Origin: JAVWIF01 sp036639635 | GTDB lineage: Bacteria > Bacillota_I > Bacilli_A > Erysipelotrichales > Erysipelotrichaceae | Direction of reading: 5' to 3' | DNA length: 64,000 nucleotides | Assembly (NCBI GenBank): GCA_036639635.1 | Contig: JAVWIF010000004.1 | Span: 17,584-81,583 of the forward strand | Shown here: in pieces, positions 54,037-63,277 of the stretch | How the letters are laid out: every line of letters begins with the position of its first letter | Position numbering within the stretch: the first letter of the stretch is position 1 | Notes under the pieces: generated by a model | Told to the model about the DNA's origin: nothing | Database searches by the model: none | What the model saw: only the letters and a program-made list of their open reading frames with translations | Position numbers and translations under genes: made by a program

Positions 54037-54080
54037 TGTCTGCTATAATTTAAAATAAAGAAGAAAGAGAAGTGGATAGG

Positions 54081-55550
54081 ATGTATCATATATCGGATAT
54101 AAAAAAATACGAACGTTGTCCAAGAAGTTTTTGGTTATCACGTTCTAATAGAAAGAACTTTATTCCTTTTGTAAATTATAATGAAAATATGAGCGAACTT
54201 TGTAAAGAACTATTAATGATTGCAGAGGATAATGCCTTTGTTGGAAAAGTAAATGATGATGGAGCACTAGCATTGGGTGCTTATAAAGAAAAAAAGACCT
54301 TGATAAATGCACGCTTTGCTTATGAAGATGTACGTATTAAAGTACCTTTTTTACTATGCGAAGAAGATAAAACAATTCTATATTTTACATATACAAATTG
54401 CTATCCTAAAGAAAGTGAAGCACAAGGTATGGCAGATACCATTTCAGTACTTGAGGCATTAGATATAAACGTTGATGAAGTTTATGCAATTCATTTAAAT
54501 CATGAATATATTCGCAAAGATAGTTTAGATGTAAAAGAGCTATTTATTATCAATGACTGTTTATATAATAACAAAAATAAGGCACATAAAACAATTCAAG
54601 ACTTACTGGCTCAAGATAAGCGTGATATAAAGCCACTGTTGGCAGCACTACGTGCTTGTGAAGAGAGCGAAGATGTAAAAATCAAACGTACTACAGCTTG
54701 TACTAGAGGCAATAAATGTCCTTATTATGAAGATTGTTTTCGCGAGAACGTAGAAGATTCTTCTGTTCTTAGTTTGGTACAATCTGCTCATAAATATGAT
54801 ATGAAAGAAGATGGAATTCAAGATTTAAAGGATGTTGATATTAAACGAATTGAAGGGACACGTCATCAATATGCACAAATTATGGCCGATAAATTAGGCG
54901 GTTGTTATGTTGATAAAGGTGCACTTACTTGTTGGATAAATGAGCATATCAGCTATCCTATTTCCTATTTAGATTTTGAATGGGAAACGTTTGCTTATCC
55001 CCCATATAAAGGTATGCGTCCTTTTGATGTATTGGCATTTCAATATAGTTTGCATATAGAAGAAAAAGATGGTGACGCATTACAACATGTTAACTTTATT
55101 GCTGAAGGTGATTGTCGAGAAGCCTTTGTTGTTGATTTGTTGGCCCATGTACCAAAGACGGGAACCATATTGGTTTACAATATGGAAGGCGCGGAGAAAC
55201 TTCGCTTACGTCAACTAGCTCAACAGTTTCCACAATATGAAAAAGAATTAGAACAAATCTGGGAGAGAATGCTTGACTTGTCACTGCCTTTTTCTACTGG
55301 GAATGTTTATGATGTACGAATGAGAGGATTTTATTCCCTAAAAACATTAGTTCCTATTTTCTCTGATTATAATTATCAGGATTTAGCTATTTCTTATGGA
55401 ATGGACGCTGTTGAAGCTTGGCGTTTATATGAAAAAAGTGAACCAGCAGAAAAAGCAATTATTTATCAACAATTAAGTGAATATTGTTCTATGGATACAT
55501 ACGCTGAATATATTGTATACCATGCATTAAAGAAATTAGCAAAGGCGTAA
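54081..55550 (+). CDS. DUF2779 protein with Cys cluster, nuclease-like
   Basis: The function is unknown. The 489-residue protein opens with a Cas4-like segment (YHISDIKKYERCPRSFWLS). It has a Cys cluster near residues 208-220 (ACTRGNKCPYYEDCF) that, with the N-terminal Cys, resembles the Fe-S site of Cas4/AddB-type nucleases. A C-terminal DUF2779 domain begins at YLDFEWETFAYPPYKG, whose acidic residues suggest an RNase H-like exonuclease fold. The start at ATG 54081 is preferred over GTG 54072. It is probably in one operon with the WYL regulator upstream (44-base gap). Confidence 0.78.
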   Translation: MYHISDIKKYERCPRSFWLSRSNRKNFIPFVNYNENMSELCKELLMIAEDNAFVGKVNDDGALALGAYKEKKTLINARFAYEDVRIKVPFLLCEEDKTILYFTYTNCYPKESEAQGMADTISVLEALDINVDEVYAIHLNHEYIRKDSLDVKELFIINDCLYNNKNKAHKTIQDLLAQDKRDIKPLLAALRACEESEDVKIKRTTACTRGNKCPYYEDCFRENVEDSSVLSLVQSAHKYDMKEDGIQDLKDVDIKRIEGTRHQYAQIMADKLGGCYVDKGALTCWINEHISYPISYLDFEWETFAYPPYKGMRPFDVLAFQYSLHIEEKDGDALQHVNFIAEGDCREAFVVDLLAHVPKTGTILVYNMEGAEKLRLRQLAQQFPQYEKELEQIWERMLDLSLPFSTGNVYDVRMRGFYSLKTLVPIFSDYNYQDLAISYGMDAVEAWRLYEKSEPAEKAIIYQQLSEYCSMDTYAEYIVYHALKKLAKA

Positions 55551-55570
55551 AAGAAAAGGAAGTGAATAAC

Positions 55571-56494
55571 ATGTTTTATCAATTTCATCAAGGGTTAAAT
55601 GAGGTCACATTAGGAAAGCAAAAAGAAAACGAACTATTGTTTGGAATATGTAATCGTGGTGAATTAGACGAATTGACTACATTCTTTGATCTTGCGAAAA
55701 ACTCAATAGAAGAATATGATTATCCAGCGCGTATTATCCATAAAATGGATTCTTATTTTGGTTATGATTTTGGGATTCTTCATGCGATTCAAAAACATAA
55801 AGAAGGCTTTACAAAATTAAAAGTTGGACTTTATATCAAAGAATATATGATACTCGTTGTTTGTGATGATGAGGCTTATGAAAAACATTTATATGATGCT
55901 GTAGATAAGATGAATCAAAACACATTTTGTTTAGAACATGTTGTGAATGCGATTATTAATTGTGTGATTGCGAACAATCAAAAAATAATAGAAGATATAG
56001 AAAACAAATTAACAAAAATAGATGAAGATATTATCAATAATAAAACGGAAGGATTCAATCAACGTACACGTTCTATTCGTAATGATCTAGCTTATTTAAC
56101 TCATTATTATGAACAATTACTTGATGTTTGTGAAGAACTTTTACAAGATGAAAACAATTTCTTTGCAAATGATGAAGTTCATCATTTGCGTATACTAGCT
56201 GATCGTGTAAATCGTTTAGCAGGGAATATTCATTTATTAAAAGATTATCTGCTTCAAATTCGTGAAGCTTGTCAATCACAAGTGGATATGAACCTAAATC
56301 GTATTATGTACTTCTTTACAATAGTAACAACGATTTTTTTACCGTTAACACTAATTGTAGGATGGTATGGAATGAACTTCAAAAATATGCCGGAACTTGA
56401 ATGGCAATATGGATATGCAGCAGTTGCTATTCTATCAATTGTAATTGTTCTTGTGTGTCTTTGGATATTCCGTAAAAAGAAGTTATTAAAGTAA
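55571..56494 (+). CDS. CorA family divalent cation transporter
   Basis: This is a predicted magnesium or related metal transporter. The 307-residue protein has a large cytoplasmic N-terminal domain, a long stalk helix (about 130-250) and two C-terminal membrane helices (about 248-268 and 280-300), with the CorA signature GMN in GWYGMNF between them. AAGGAAG before the ATG at 55571 supports this start over GTG 55562. It follows the DUF2779 gene by 20 bases and ends with a terminator. Confidence 0.92.
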   Translation: MFYQFHQGLNEVTLGKQKENELLFGICNRGELDELTTFFDLAKNSIEEYDYPARIIHKMDSYFGYDFGILHAIQKHKEGFTKLKVGLYIKEYMILVVCDDEAYEKHLYDAVDKMNQNTFCLEHVVNAIINCVIANNQKIIEDIENKLTKIDEDIINNKTEGFNQRTRSIRNDLAYLTHYYEQLLDVCEELLQDENNFFANDEVHHLRILADRVNRLAGNIHLLKDYLLQIREACQSQVDMNLNRIMYFFTIVTTIFLPLTLIVGWYGMNFKNMPELEWQYGYAAVAILSIVIVLVCLWIFRKKKLLK

Positions 56495-56498
56495 ATAT

Positions 56499-56529
56499 TG
56501 AAAGATAGTAAAAAAACTATCTTTTTTTA
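56499..56529 (+). terminator. Terminator after the corA-like gene
   Basis: AAAGATAGT pairs with ACTATCTTT around six A, followed by T. Confidence 0.9.
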
Positions 56530-56595
56530 AGTTTGGTTTAGATAATGATAGAAATGTATGATACTATTAGAGCGAAAAGAAATGGAGATGGTGAT

Positions 56596-58476
56596 ATGGC
56601 TTTTTTACCAACAACACGTGAAGAAATGGTGGAACAAGGATATGAGTCATTTGATTTTATCTATGTCTGTGGAGATGCCTATGTAGACCATCCTTCATTT
56701 GGATGTGCAATTATTACAAGAGTACTGCAGGCATATGGATATACGTGTGCTATTTTAGCACAACCGAATTGGCACGATGATGCAGAATTTTTACAATTTG
56801 GAGAACCACGATTAGGTTTTCTTGTATCAGCTGGAAACATTGATTCAATGGTGAATCACTATTCGGTGAATAAACGAAGAAGAGATAATGATTCTTATAG
56901 TGATGAAGGAATTATGGGGAAACGCCCAGATCGTCCTACCATCGTATATACCCAAATATTAAAACGCTTATTTCCACATAAACCAGTTATTATTGGAGGA
57001 ATTGAAGCAAGTTTACGAAGACTATCACATTATGATTATTGGGATGATAAAGTACGACGTTCTATTTTGATTGATTCACAAGCAGACTTGTTGTTATATG
57101 GTATGGGTGAAAACTCAATTATTGAAATGGCAGATGCTTTAAATAGTGGATTAGAAGCCAAGGATATTTGTTACATGCGAGGTAGTGTATGGAAAACAAA
57201 ATCAATTGAATATGTTAGTGATTATATTTTATTACCAAGTTTTGAAGAAGTATGTAAGGACAAGAAAACCTATGCCAAGAGTTTTCATATCCAACATGAA
57301 AATATAGATGCGATAGCTTCTCATGTATTAGTAGAACCTTATGATGGTTGGTATGTTGTTCAAAATCAACCACCTTTACCATTAACACAAGATGAAATGG
57401 ATTTTACGTATTCACTTCCTTATGAACGTACCTTTCATCCTAAATACAAATATATTCCAGCCATTGAAGAAGTACAGTTCTCAATCGTTAGTAATCGCGG
57501 TTGTTTTGGCTCTTGTGCCTTCTGTGCCATTACCCATCACCAAGGTCGTGTAATTTCTACTAGAAGTAAAGAAAGCATTGTAGAAGAAGCGAAACTAGTT
57601 ACAAAAATGCCTAACTTTAAAGGATATATCCATGATATAGGGGGACCTACAGCAAACTTTTCGCGTGAAGCTTGTAATAAACAACGTGAATATGGAGCAT
57701 GTATTGATAAGGAATGCTTATTTCCTAAGCCTTGTAGTAACATGGTAGTTGATCATACACGATATTTAGATATCTTAAGATCAGTGCGTGAATTGCCAAG
57801 TGTTAAGAAAGTATTTATTCGTTCAGGCATACGCTATGACTACTTAATGTATGATAAAAATGATGAGTTTTTTGATGAACTTGTTCAATATCATATAAGT
57901 GGACAACTTAAAGTTGCACCAGAACATATCAATGCGGCTGTGCTTGACAAGATGGGAAAACCAAGAAAAGAATTATATTTAAAGTTTGTTGAAAAGTTCC
58001 ATGCGAAAAACGAAGAGTTTAATATGAAACAGTTTATTGTACCTTACTTGATGAGTTCTCATCCTGGAAGTGATTTACATGCGGCTATAGAACTTGCTTG
58101 TTACTTGAAAAAGATTCATTATACGCCAAAACAAGTGCAAGATTTCTATCCAACACCTGGAACGCCTGCTACTTGTATGTATTATACAGGTCTTGATCCT
58201 AAGAATATGAAGCCTGTATATGTAGCACGGACCTATGAAGAAAAAGCGATGCAAAGAGCTTTGATACAGTTTAGTTATCCTCAGAACTATGACTTAGTAT
58301 TTCGGGCTTTAAAAGAAGCCGGTAGAATGGATCTAGTAGGAAATACACCAAAATGTTTAATTCCATTTCGTCAAGGACATGGGAATTATAACAATTACCA
58401 AGGAAAGCATAAATCAGAAAATGGTTCTTATAAAAGACCAATTCAAAAAAATAAAAGAAATTTCAAGGAGAAATAA
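56596..58476 (+). CDS. YgiQ family radical SAM protein
   Basis: This is a predicted radical SAM enzyme of unknown reaction. The 626-residue protein has the N-terminal YgiQ domain (FLPTTREEMVEQGYESFDF and VIIGGIEASLRRLSHYDYW), the radical SAM cluster motif CFGSCAFC, and the C-terminal YgiQ-specific part ending in a basic Asn/Lys-rich tail. I chose the ATG at 56596, after GGAGATGG, because a probable promoter (TTGGTT-18-TATGAT, 56533-56562) lies upstream within the longer open frame. lrgA follows after 2 bases. Confidence 0.9.
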   Translation: MAFLPTTREEMVEQGYESFDFIYVCGDAYVDHPSFGCAIITRVLQAYGYTCAILAQPNWHDDAEFLQFGEPRLGFLVSAGNIDSMVNHYSVNKRRRDNDSYSDEGIMGKRPDRPTIVYTQILKRLFPHKPVIIGGIEASLRRLSHYDYWDDKVRRSILIDSQADLLLYGMGENSIIEMADALNSGLEAKDICYMRGSVWKTKSIEYVSDYILLPSFEEVCKDKKTYAKSFHIQHENIDAIASHVLVEPYDGWYVVQNQPPLPLTQDEMDFTYSLPYERTFHPKYKYIPAIEEVQFSIVSNRGCFGSCAFCAITHHQGRVISTRSKESIVEEAKLVTKMPNFKGYIHDIGGPTANFSREACNKQREYGACIDKECLFPKPCSNMVVDHTRYLDILRSVRELPSVKKVFIRSGIRYDYLMYDKNDEFFDELVQYHISGQLKVAPEHINAAVLDKMGKPRKELYLKFVEKFHAKNEEFNMKQFIVPYLMSSHPGSDLHAAIELACYLKKIHYTPKQVQDFYPTPGTPATCMYYTGLDPKNMKPVYVARTYEEKAMQRALIQFSYPQNYDLVFRALKEAGRMDLVGNTPKCLIPFRQGHGNYNNYQGKHKSENGSYKRPIQKNKRNFKEK

Positions 58477-58478
58477 GA

Positions 58479-58829
58479 TTGAAGATATTTAGAGAAGTTA
58501 TTATTATATTTGGATTATATGTACTAGGCGAACTATTGAGTTCGTCTTTATCGCTTCCTTTACCAGGAAGTTTAGTTGGCATGTTATTGTTGTTTGTATT
58601 ATTATATACCAACATCATAAAACTAGAGCAGATTGCTAGTTTTTCGAATTTCTTATTAGGACATTTACCTTTCTTTTTTATTCCTGCAGGGGTTGCCTTA
58701 ATGAGCTCGTTTTATAAAATAGAAGACACTTGGTTTATTCTTTTGTTAATATGTTTAGTGACAACTTTTTTAACCATGGGATTGAGCGGGAAAACCATTC
58801 AAAAACTATTGGAAAGGAAAGCGAAATAA
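58479..58829 (+). CDS. lrgA: LrgA/CidA family holin-like protein
   Basis: LrgA/CidA proteins are small membrane proteins linked to murein hydrolase control and, in some species, to pyruvate uptake. The 116-residue protein has four helices (about 5-22, 28-45, 62-78, 88-106) and the LGELLSSSLSLPLPGSLVGMLLLF and FIPAGVALM motifs. The start is TTG at 58479, 8 bases after AAGGAG. The stop overlaps the lrgB ATG (TAATG). The choice between Lrg and Cid names is not decided by sequence. Confidence 0.9.
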   Translation: MKIFREVIIIFGLYVLGELLSSSLSLPLPGSLVGMLLLFVLLYTNIIKLEQIASFSNFLLGHLPFFFIPAGVALMSSFYKIEDTWFILLLICLVTTFLTMGLSGKTIQKLLERKAK

Positions 58830-59530
58830 TGGATACAATACTACAAACACCAATGTTTGGCATCCTGCTATCCTTAGTAGCTTTTGAATTAGGATTAATT
58901 ATTCAAAAAAAGACAAAATTAATTTTTTTAAATCCTTTATTATTGGCAATACTCTTTATTATTGGCTTTCTATTGATAACAAATATTGATTTAAAACAAT
59001 ATCAATTAGGTGGTAATATTATTCATTTGTTTTTAGGACCTGCAACCGTTGTCTTAGCTGTCCCACTATATCAACAAGTACAAAGTTTAAAGAACTACTT
59101 TGTTCCTATTATGATTGGTATAGCAGTAGGTATTCTTGTTGGTATTAGTGCAACCCTTATTTGTTGTTATGTCACATCACTAGAGCCTGGTATGGTTGCT
59201 TCTATTTTGCCAAAATCTATTACAACACCCATTGGGATTGAATTAAGTCTTGAATTAGGAGGGACTGAAGCCATAACGGTTTTAACAATTCTTGTGACGG
59301 GTATTATGGGAGCTGTTATTTGTGAACCGGTCTGTAAGTTGTTTAAAATCGAGCATCCGATTGCGAAAGGAATTGCATTAGGTACTAGTGCACATGCTAT
59401 TGGAACTAGTAAAGCTTTGCAATTAGGACACATAGAAGGCGCCATGAGTTCACTAGCAATTGGTGTTTCAGGAATCTTAAGTGTCATTATCATCCCTTTT
59501 ATATGGACATTTGTACAATCATTTTTTTAA
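58829..59530 (+). CDS. lrgB: LrgB family membrane protein
   Basis: LrgB works with LrgA; the pair may form a transporter or a holin-like complex. The 233-residue protein has about seven helices and the LrgB signatures LPKSITTPIGIELS, VCKLFKIEHPIAKGIALGTSAHAIGTSKAL and EGAMSSLAIGVSGI. The ATG at 58829 overlaps the lrgA stop by one base; an in-frame codon at 58730 inside lrgA is not a likely start. Confidence 0.92.
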   Translation: MDTILQTPMFGILLSLVAFELGLIIQKKTKLIFLNPLLLAILFIIGFLLITNIDLKQYQLGGNIIHLFLGPATVVLAVPLYQQVQSLKNYFVPIMIGIAVGILVGISATLICCYVTSLEPGMVASILPKSITTPIGIELSLELGGTEAITVLTILVTGIMGAVICEPVCKLFKIEHPIAKGIALGTSAHAIGTSKALQLGHIEGAMSSLAIGVSGILSVIIIPFIWTFVQSFF

Positions 59531-59532
59531 TT

Positions 59533-59560
59533 AATAAAAAAAGAGCGAGAGCTCTTTTTA
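59533..59560. terminator. Bidirectional terminator between lrgB and the SleC-like gene
   Basis: AAAAAGAGC pairs with GCTCTTTTT around GAGA; A and T runs lie on both sides. Confidence 0.9.
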
Positions 59561-60667
59561 GGTGCTAACTAATAATTCTTCAACCATGCTTTTAAGTAGA
59601 CGATATGTGTTTTTATCAAGCAAAGAAGTTACACGTATACCAAGCAACTGTTGAAAGCTTTGAATAGACTTATGCGTAGCTTCATCAAATATACCACTCA
59701 TTTGTACATCACAAACGCTTTGATAATATAAAGAAATCGTGTGGAGAAAGGATTGGATATAGAAAATCTGTTGTCTTTGATGTAAGGCGATAGGGTAAGG
59801 TGCTAGCTTTAACAAAGGGACACAAGAAGTACTACTAGAAGTACTTGCTAAACAAGCTAGATAGAAACGTTCGACAAGTGTTTTAATATTGTTGTATATC
59901 GGTTGATGAATATTATAGGATAAAGAAAAAGGAAGGGGAATACAAAGTTCAAAAGGAGACTGTTCGTTTTTCCAATGCTTCAATATTTCATGATAGATAA
60001 GTGATTGGATGCGTAAGATGTGGACCTTAAGAATATTTTGTGGCCAGGTAGGAAGAAGCACACTACACATCACATTTGTCAGAAAATCTATGAATGGAAC
60101 AACGAGTGTTTCTACTTTTTGTGGTGTTGCTACAAGAAGGGTAATGTAATTAGGAATACGAAAAGCAAATGATTTTTCAAGCAGGGTTTTATAATCTATA
60201 AAATACGGTGTTGAAGGAATTTGCAATGGTTGCATATTTGGACAAGTAATAATGTTGATAGCGCGCGCTGTTGCTAATACAATACTTTGTGATACAAGTG
60301 TGGTTACGTTGTTAAATATTTGAATATTTCTTATTTCTGTTTGAACATATTGTGGTGCTTTTAGCAGCAAACTATAGCACGCTGGTTCAATTGTTGAAGG
60401 TACATACAAAGGAATAGGCAATGTTTTTCCACTTGCATCACTGATAAAAAAATCTTCAAAAACAACTTGTGTATTCTCGATTTTAAAAATTCGCACGCTC
60501 ACATTAGAAAGTGGAATCTTAGAAATTGTATCCTGTACTTGTATTTGTAAATATCCTGTAGCGATTGTATTCACCTCCCTTACTACTCTATGGGGAATAG
60601 GGTAAATAGCTTGGTTAAAGAGCCTACAATGAACATCCATTAGTAAAAAATGGTTATCTTTTTTCAT
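59558..60667 (-). CDS. Degenerate SleC/SpoIID-like protein with C-terminal peptidoglycan-binding domain
   Basis: The 369-residue frame matches the architecture of clostridial spore cortex-lytic SleC-type proteins: an N-terminal TGYLQIQVQ domain with PLSNVSVRIF, a SpoIID-like middle part (IPNYITLLVATP, VVPFIDFLTNVM, LLPTWPQNIL), and a PG_binding_1 domain (about 318-366, SGIFDEATHKSIQSFQQLLGI). Family members read SSEIYPTWPENAL with a catalytic Glu; here V203 replaces it and the later SQWG motif is absent. A very strong AGGGAGGTGA (complement of 60571-60580) sits before an ATC codon (60563-60565) where family proteins start, so the ancestral ATG seems lost. The listed ATG at 60667 has no ribosome-binding site. 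It may be a pseudogene. Confidence 0.55.
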   Translation of the reverse strand: MKKDNHFLLMDVHCRLFNQAIYPIPHRVVREVNTIATGYLQIQVQDTISKIPLSNVSVRIFKIENTQVVFEDFFISDASGKTLPIPLYVPSTIEPACYSLLLKAPQYVQTEIRNIQIFNNVTTLVSQSIVLATARAINIITCPNMQPLQIPSTPYFIDYKTLLEKSFAFRIPNYITLLVATPQKVETLVVPFIDFLTNVMCSVLLPTWPQNILKVHILRIQSLIYHEILKHWKNEQSPFELCIPLPFSLSYNIHQPIYNNIKTLVERFYLACLASTSSSTSCVPLLKLAPYPIALHQRQQIFYIQSFLHTISLYYQSVCDVQMSGIFDEATHKSIQSFQQLLGIRVTSLLDKNTYRLLKSMVEELLVST

Positions 60668-60687
60668 GAAATTAGATTGAATTGTGG

Positions 60688-60693
60688 TATACT
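60688..60693 (+). promoter_or_regulatory. Extended -10 promoter of the phospholipase C-like gene
   Basis: TGG-TATACT is an extended -10 element, 26 bases before the start codon. No good -35 box is visible. Confidence 0.55.
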
Positions 60694-60718
60694 AGTAGTA
60701 ATAAAAGGAGATGATGTT

Positions 60719-61696
60719 ATGCCTAATATTATAACGCATAAGTTGTTTGCAGAAGAAGCTTTAAAGCAAATGCGAAAACAAGATATTAGAGAGATTATAG
60801 AAAAACATCCACAAATATTTTATATTGGAAGTAATGGACCAGATTTTTTGTTTTTTTCACATGCAAAACCTTGGGAAGCTTATAAGAGTCATGCGATGAA
60901 TCGTTTAGGTAGTCAGATGCACAGCACTCATATCAATGAATTTTATGAAGTAGCTTTTCGTTGTATTAAAGAACAAAAAAGAGAAGATGTAAAAGAAAAT
61001 ATGCTGGCTTACATATTTGGTCATTTATGTCATTGGGCATTAGATAAAACAACACATCCTTATGTTTTCTATAGTACTGGTAATTGTAAAGGCGAAAGTG
61101 CAGGTCATCATCATCGTTTTGAATCGATGATAGATACGATGATGCTTGATAAATTAAGACAAATTGATATTAGTGAATATCCTTACTATGAAATCTGTAG
61201 GTATGATGAAGAGATGTTAAAGGCAATTGCACGTATTTATATACGTGTTGCTCGCGAAGTTTATCATGTGGATGTGAAAGTAAATGAGTTAAGAGAAACT
61301 TTAAATTCATGGTATGATATTCAAAAATTATTATACGATCCACAAGATGTTAAATATCGTGTATTAAAAAAGGCAGAATCGCTAGTACGCAAGCCTTGGG
61401 CAATATCAGGTAATATTGTGAAAGCCCAAATAGACGATTGTTATGATGTCTTAAATGAATCTAAAGCAGCATGGAAACACCCTTGTGATGATCATATTAC
61501 AAGCAATGAATCATTTATTGAGTTATTTAATTCAGCAATTCCTTTAGCAACCTCTATCATTGAAAAGGCATATGGTTGCGTTGAATATAATGCAAGTTTT
61601 AGTAACGTAAGTGATATTTTAAAAGACCATGCTTATGATTCTGGTATGGATGGCGAACGTGAAATGAAATATTTTGATAACATATATGAAAGATAG
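60719..61696 (+). CDS. Zinc-dependent phospholipase C-like protein
   Basis: This protein resembles the zinc-dependent phospholipase C/P1 nuclease fold of Bacillota. The 325-residue protein has no signal peptide (it starts MPNIITHKLFAEEAL), with the typical His/Asp metal-ligand pattern: HKLF near the N terminus, GSNGPDFLFFSH, FGHLCHWALDKTTHPYVFY and GHHHRFESMIDTMM. Lack of export suggests an intracellular role rather than a toxin. AAAGGAG 8 bases before the ATG at 60719 decides the start. It is a single-gene unit ending at 61697-61723. Confidence 0.85.
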   Translation: MPNIITHKLFAEEALKQMRKQDIREIIEKHPQIFYIGSNGPDFLFFSHAKPWEAYKSHAMNRLGSQMHSTHINEFYEVAFRCIKEQKREDVKENMLAYIFGHLCHWALDKTTHPYVFYSTGNCKGESAGHHHRFESMIDTMMLDKLRQIDISEYPYYEICRYDEEMLKAIARIYIRVAREVYHVDVKVNELRETLNSWYDIQKLLYDPQDVKYRVLKKAESLVRKPWAISGNIVKAQIDDCYDVLNESKAAWKHPCDDHITSNESFIELFNSAIPLATSIIEKAYGCVEYNASFSNVSDILKDHAYDSGMDGEREMKYFDNIYER

Positions 61697-61723
61697 ACAT
61701 CTGTGAATTTTCACAGATGTTTT
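61697..61723 (+). terminator. Terminator after the phospholipase C-like gene
   Basis: ACATCTGTGAA pairs with TTCACAGATGT, followed by TTT. Confidence 0.85.
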
Positions 61724-61749
61724 CATATACTATAACTAGGAGGAACAAT

Positions 61750-62685
61750 ATGGATATCTTTGATTTACATGCTGATATTGGATATGCTATTATGAAAGCA
61801 AGAAATAATCGTGATACAAATAGCTTGAAAAATGTTCATCTAAAAAAGTTTCAAGAAGGTAATATTTCATATATCTGCATGGCATCTTATTTTGAAGGCA
61901 GTGAATCATGGGAAGATATGAAATTGATGATAACAAGTTTGAAAGAAGAAATTGCACAATGTGAGGCAATAGATTTGGTAGAAAATAAAGCAATATTAGA
62001 GAATCATAATGGACATATAAAGGCAATATTAAGTGTAGAAGGAATGTGCGGGATTAAAGAAAATCCAATTTCCTGCATTACTTGGCTATACGAACAAGGC
62101 GTACGTATTGCATCACTTACTTGGAATGATGAGAATGCATTGGCAACTGGAGTGAAAGGAAACCCTAAACGAGGACTTACCACGATGGGGAAGATAGTAT
62201 TACGAAAGATGATCGATTTAAACATGATTGTTGATGTATCACATGCCAATGAGCAAACATTTTGGGATATTATGGAAGAAAAAGACGTGCGGGTTATGGC
62301 AACGCATTCTAATGTGAGAGAACTTTGCTTTCATCCACGTAATTTATGCCAGGATCAACTTCTAGAAATCCGTGCACATGGAGGTCTTGTCGGCGTTGTA
62401 AGTGCACCTTGTTTTATAGACAGTGATAAAAAGGATCAAGATGTGGCTCATCTTGTGAAACATATTCAATATATTTGTGAATTACTAGGGAAAGAATATG
62501 TTGCGATTGGTTTTGATTTTATGGATTTTTATGATGGCTATGAAAACATTTATGCAAAAGGATTAAAGGATGCTTCACAAGCACAAAATATTATTTTAGA
62601 AATGCAGAGACAAAATTTTTGTGCAGAGACAATAAAAGACATTGCGTATTGCAATGCCTTAAAGTTTATAAAAAGTGTATTATAG
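61750..62685 (+). CDS. Membrane dipeptidase (M19 family)
   Basis: This is a predicted zinc dipeptidase of the renal dipeptidase family. The 311-residue protein has the N-terminal metal site IFDLHADI, the bridging Glu in LSVEGM, the family segment LTWNDENALATG, and the two His motifs VDVSHANEQTFWD and MATHSNVREL. The C-terminal GFDFMDF matches the active-site Asp region. AGGAGG at 61739-61744 supports the ATG at 61750. The stop overlaps the convergent DUF1893 gene by 6 bases. Confidence 0.92.
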   Translation: MDIFDLHADIGYAIMKARNNRDTNSLKNVHLKKFQEGNISYICMASYFEGSESWEDMKLMITSLKEEIAQCEAIDLVENKAILENHNGHIKAILSVEGMCGIKENPISCITWLYEQGVRIASLTWNDENALATGVKGNPKRGLTTMGKIVLRKMIDLNMIVDVSHANEQTFWDIMEEKDVRVMATHSNVRELCFHPRNLCQDQLLEIRAHGGLVGVVSAPCFIDSDKKDQDVAHLVKHIQYICELLGKEYVAIGFDFMDFYDGYENIYAKGLKDASQAQNIILEMQRQNFCAETIKDIAYCNALKFIKSVL

Positions 62686-63078
62686 TTTGTTTACCTTTTC
62701 TTTTAAGTGTTCATAAGCGAGTATTTCATCGTCAATAGAAAGCACACTCTTTTCCATTGGACACATACCATCTTTTTTACGATTGATAATGTAGGGTACT
62801 TTTGTTTCATAGGTTATAGGGATATCATGGGAGTTTAAATATGTAAGCGCAAACTCACTAATCACTTGTGCATACAATTCAGTGATGCCACCGTAAACGA
62901 GTAACATAGCAGCGGCTTTTCCTATGACTTTATCTGCAACTAAAGCATCTTTTAAAACCCCTTTTTCAATAAAGTTTAATAAGGGAATAATACCACTATT
63001 TGTTTCAGTATATAGTTGGTCATTTTGAGAAACAACGCAAGTGATATTTCCAGTTAGAAGTGATTTTAAATTTTGCAT
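62680..63078 (-). CDS. DUF1893 family protein
   Basis: The function is unknown. The 132-residue protein shows the DUF1893 (YvlD-neighbour/cytidine deaminase-like) pattern: LTGNITCVVSQNDQLYTETNSGIIPLLNFI, a helix VADKVIGKAAAMLLVYGGI, and C-terminal INRKKDGMCPMEKSVL with a Cys. Similarity to deaminase-fold proteins suggests a ligand pocket, but catalytic residues are not clear. AAAGGAAA before the ATG at 63078 supports this start over 63147. It is divergent from hpf; an inverted repeat (63155-63160 with 63174-63179) lies between them. Confidence 0.82.
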   Translation of the reverse strand: MQNLKSLLTGNITCVVSQNDQLYTETNSGIIPLLNFIEKGVLKDALVADKVIGKAAAMLLVYGGITELYAQVISEFALTYLNSHDIPITYETKVPYIINRKKDGMCPMEKSVLSIDDEILAYEHLKEKVNKL

Positions 63079-63277
63079 AGTAATTTCCTTTTCCTTGATG
63101 TTAGTAAAAACAGGTGAAAATAATAACAAAAAGTTCAAATGTAACAAAATGTAAAAATGGCAATATGTGATATCGCCATTACATTATTAGTTTACCACAT
63201 ATTTCCACAAAATGTAAGACTATTAAACCCAAAATTTTGACGTATAATATAGGTAACATAACAAGGAGGGATTTTAT

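Noticed and set aside
54081..54200. Cas4 of a CRISPR system
   Set aside because: The N terminus resembles Cas4, but the protein is a long DUF2779 type and no repeats or other cas genes are in the window.
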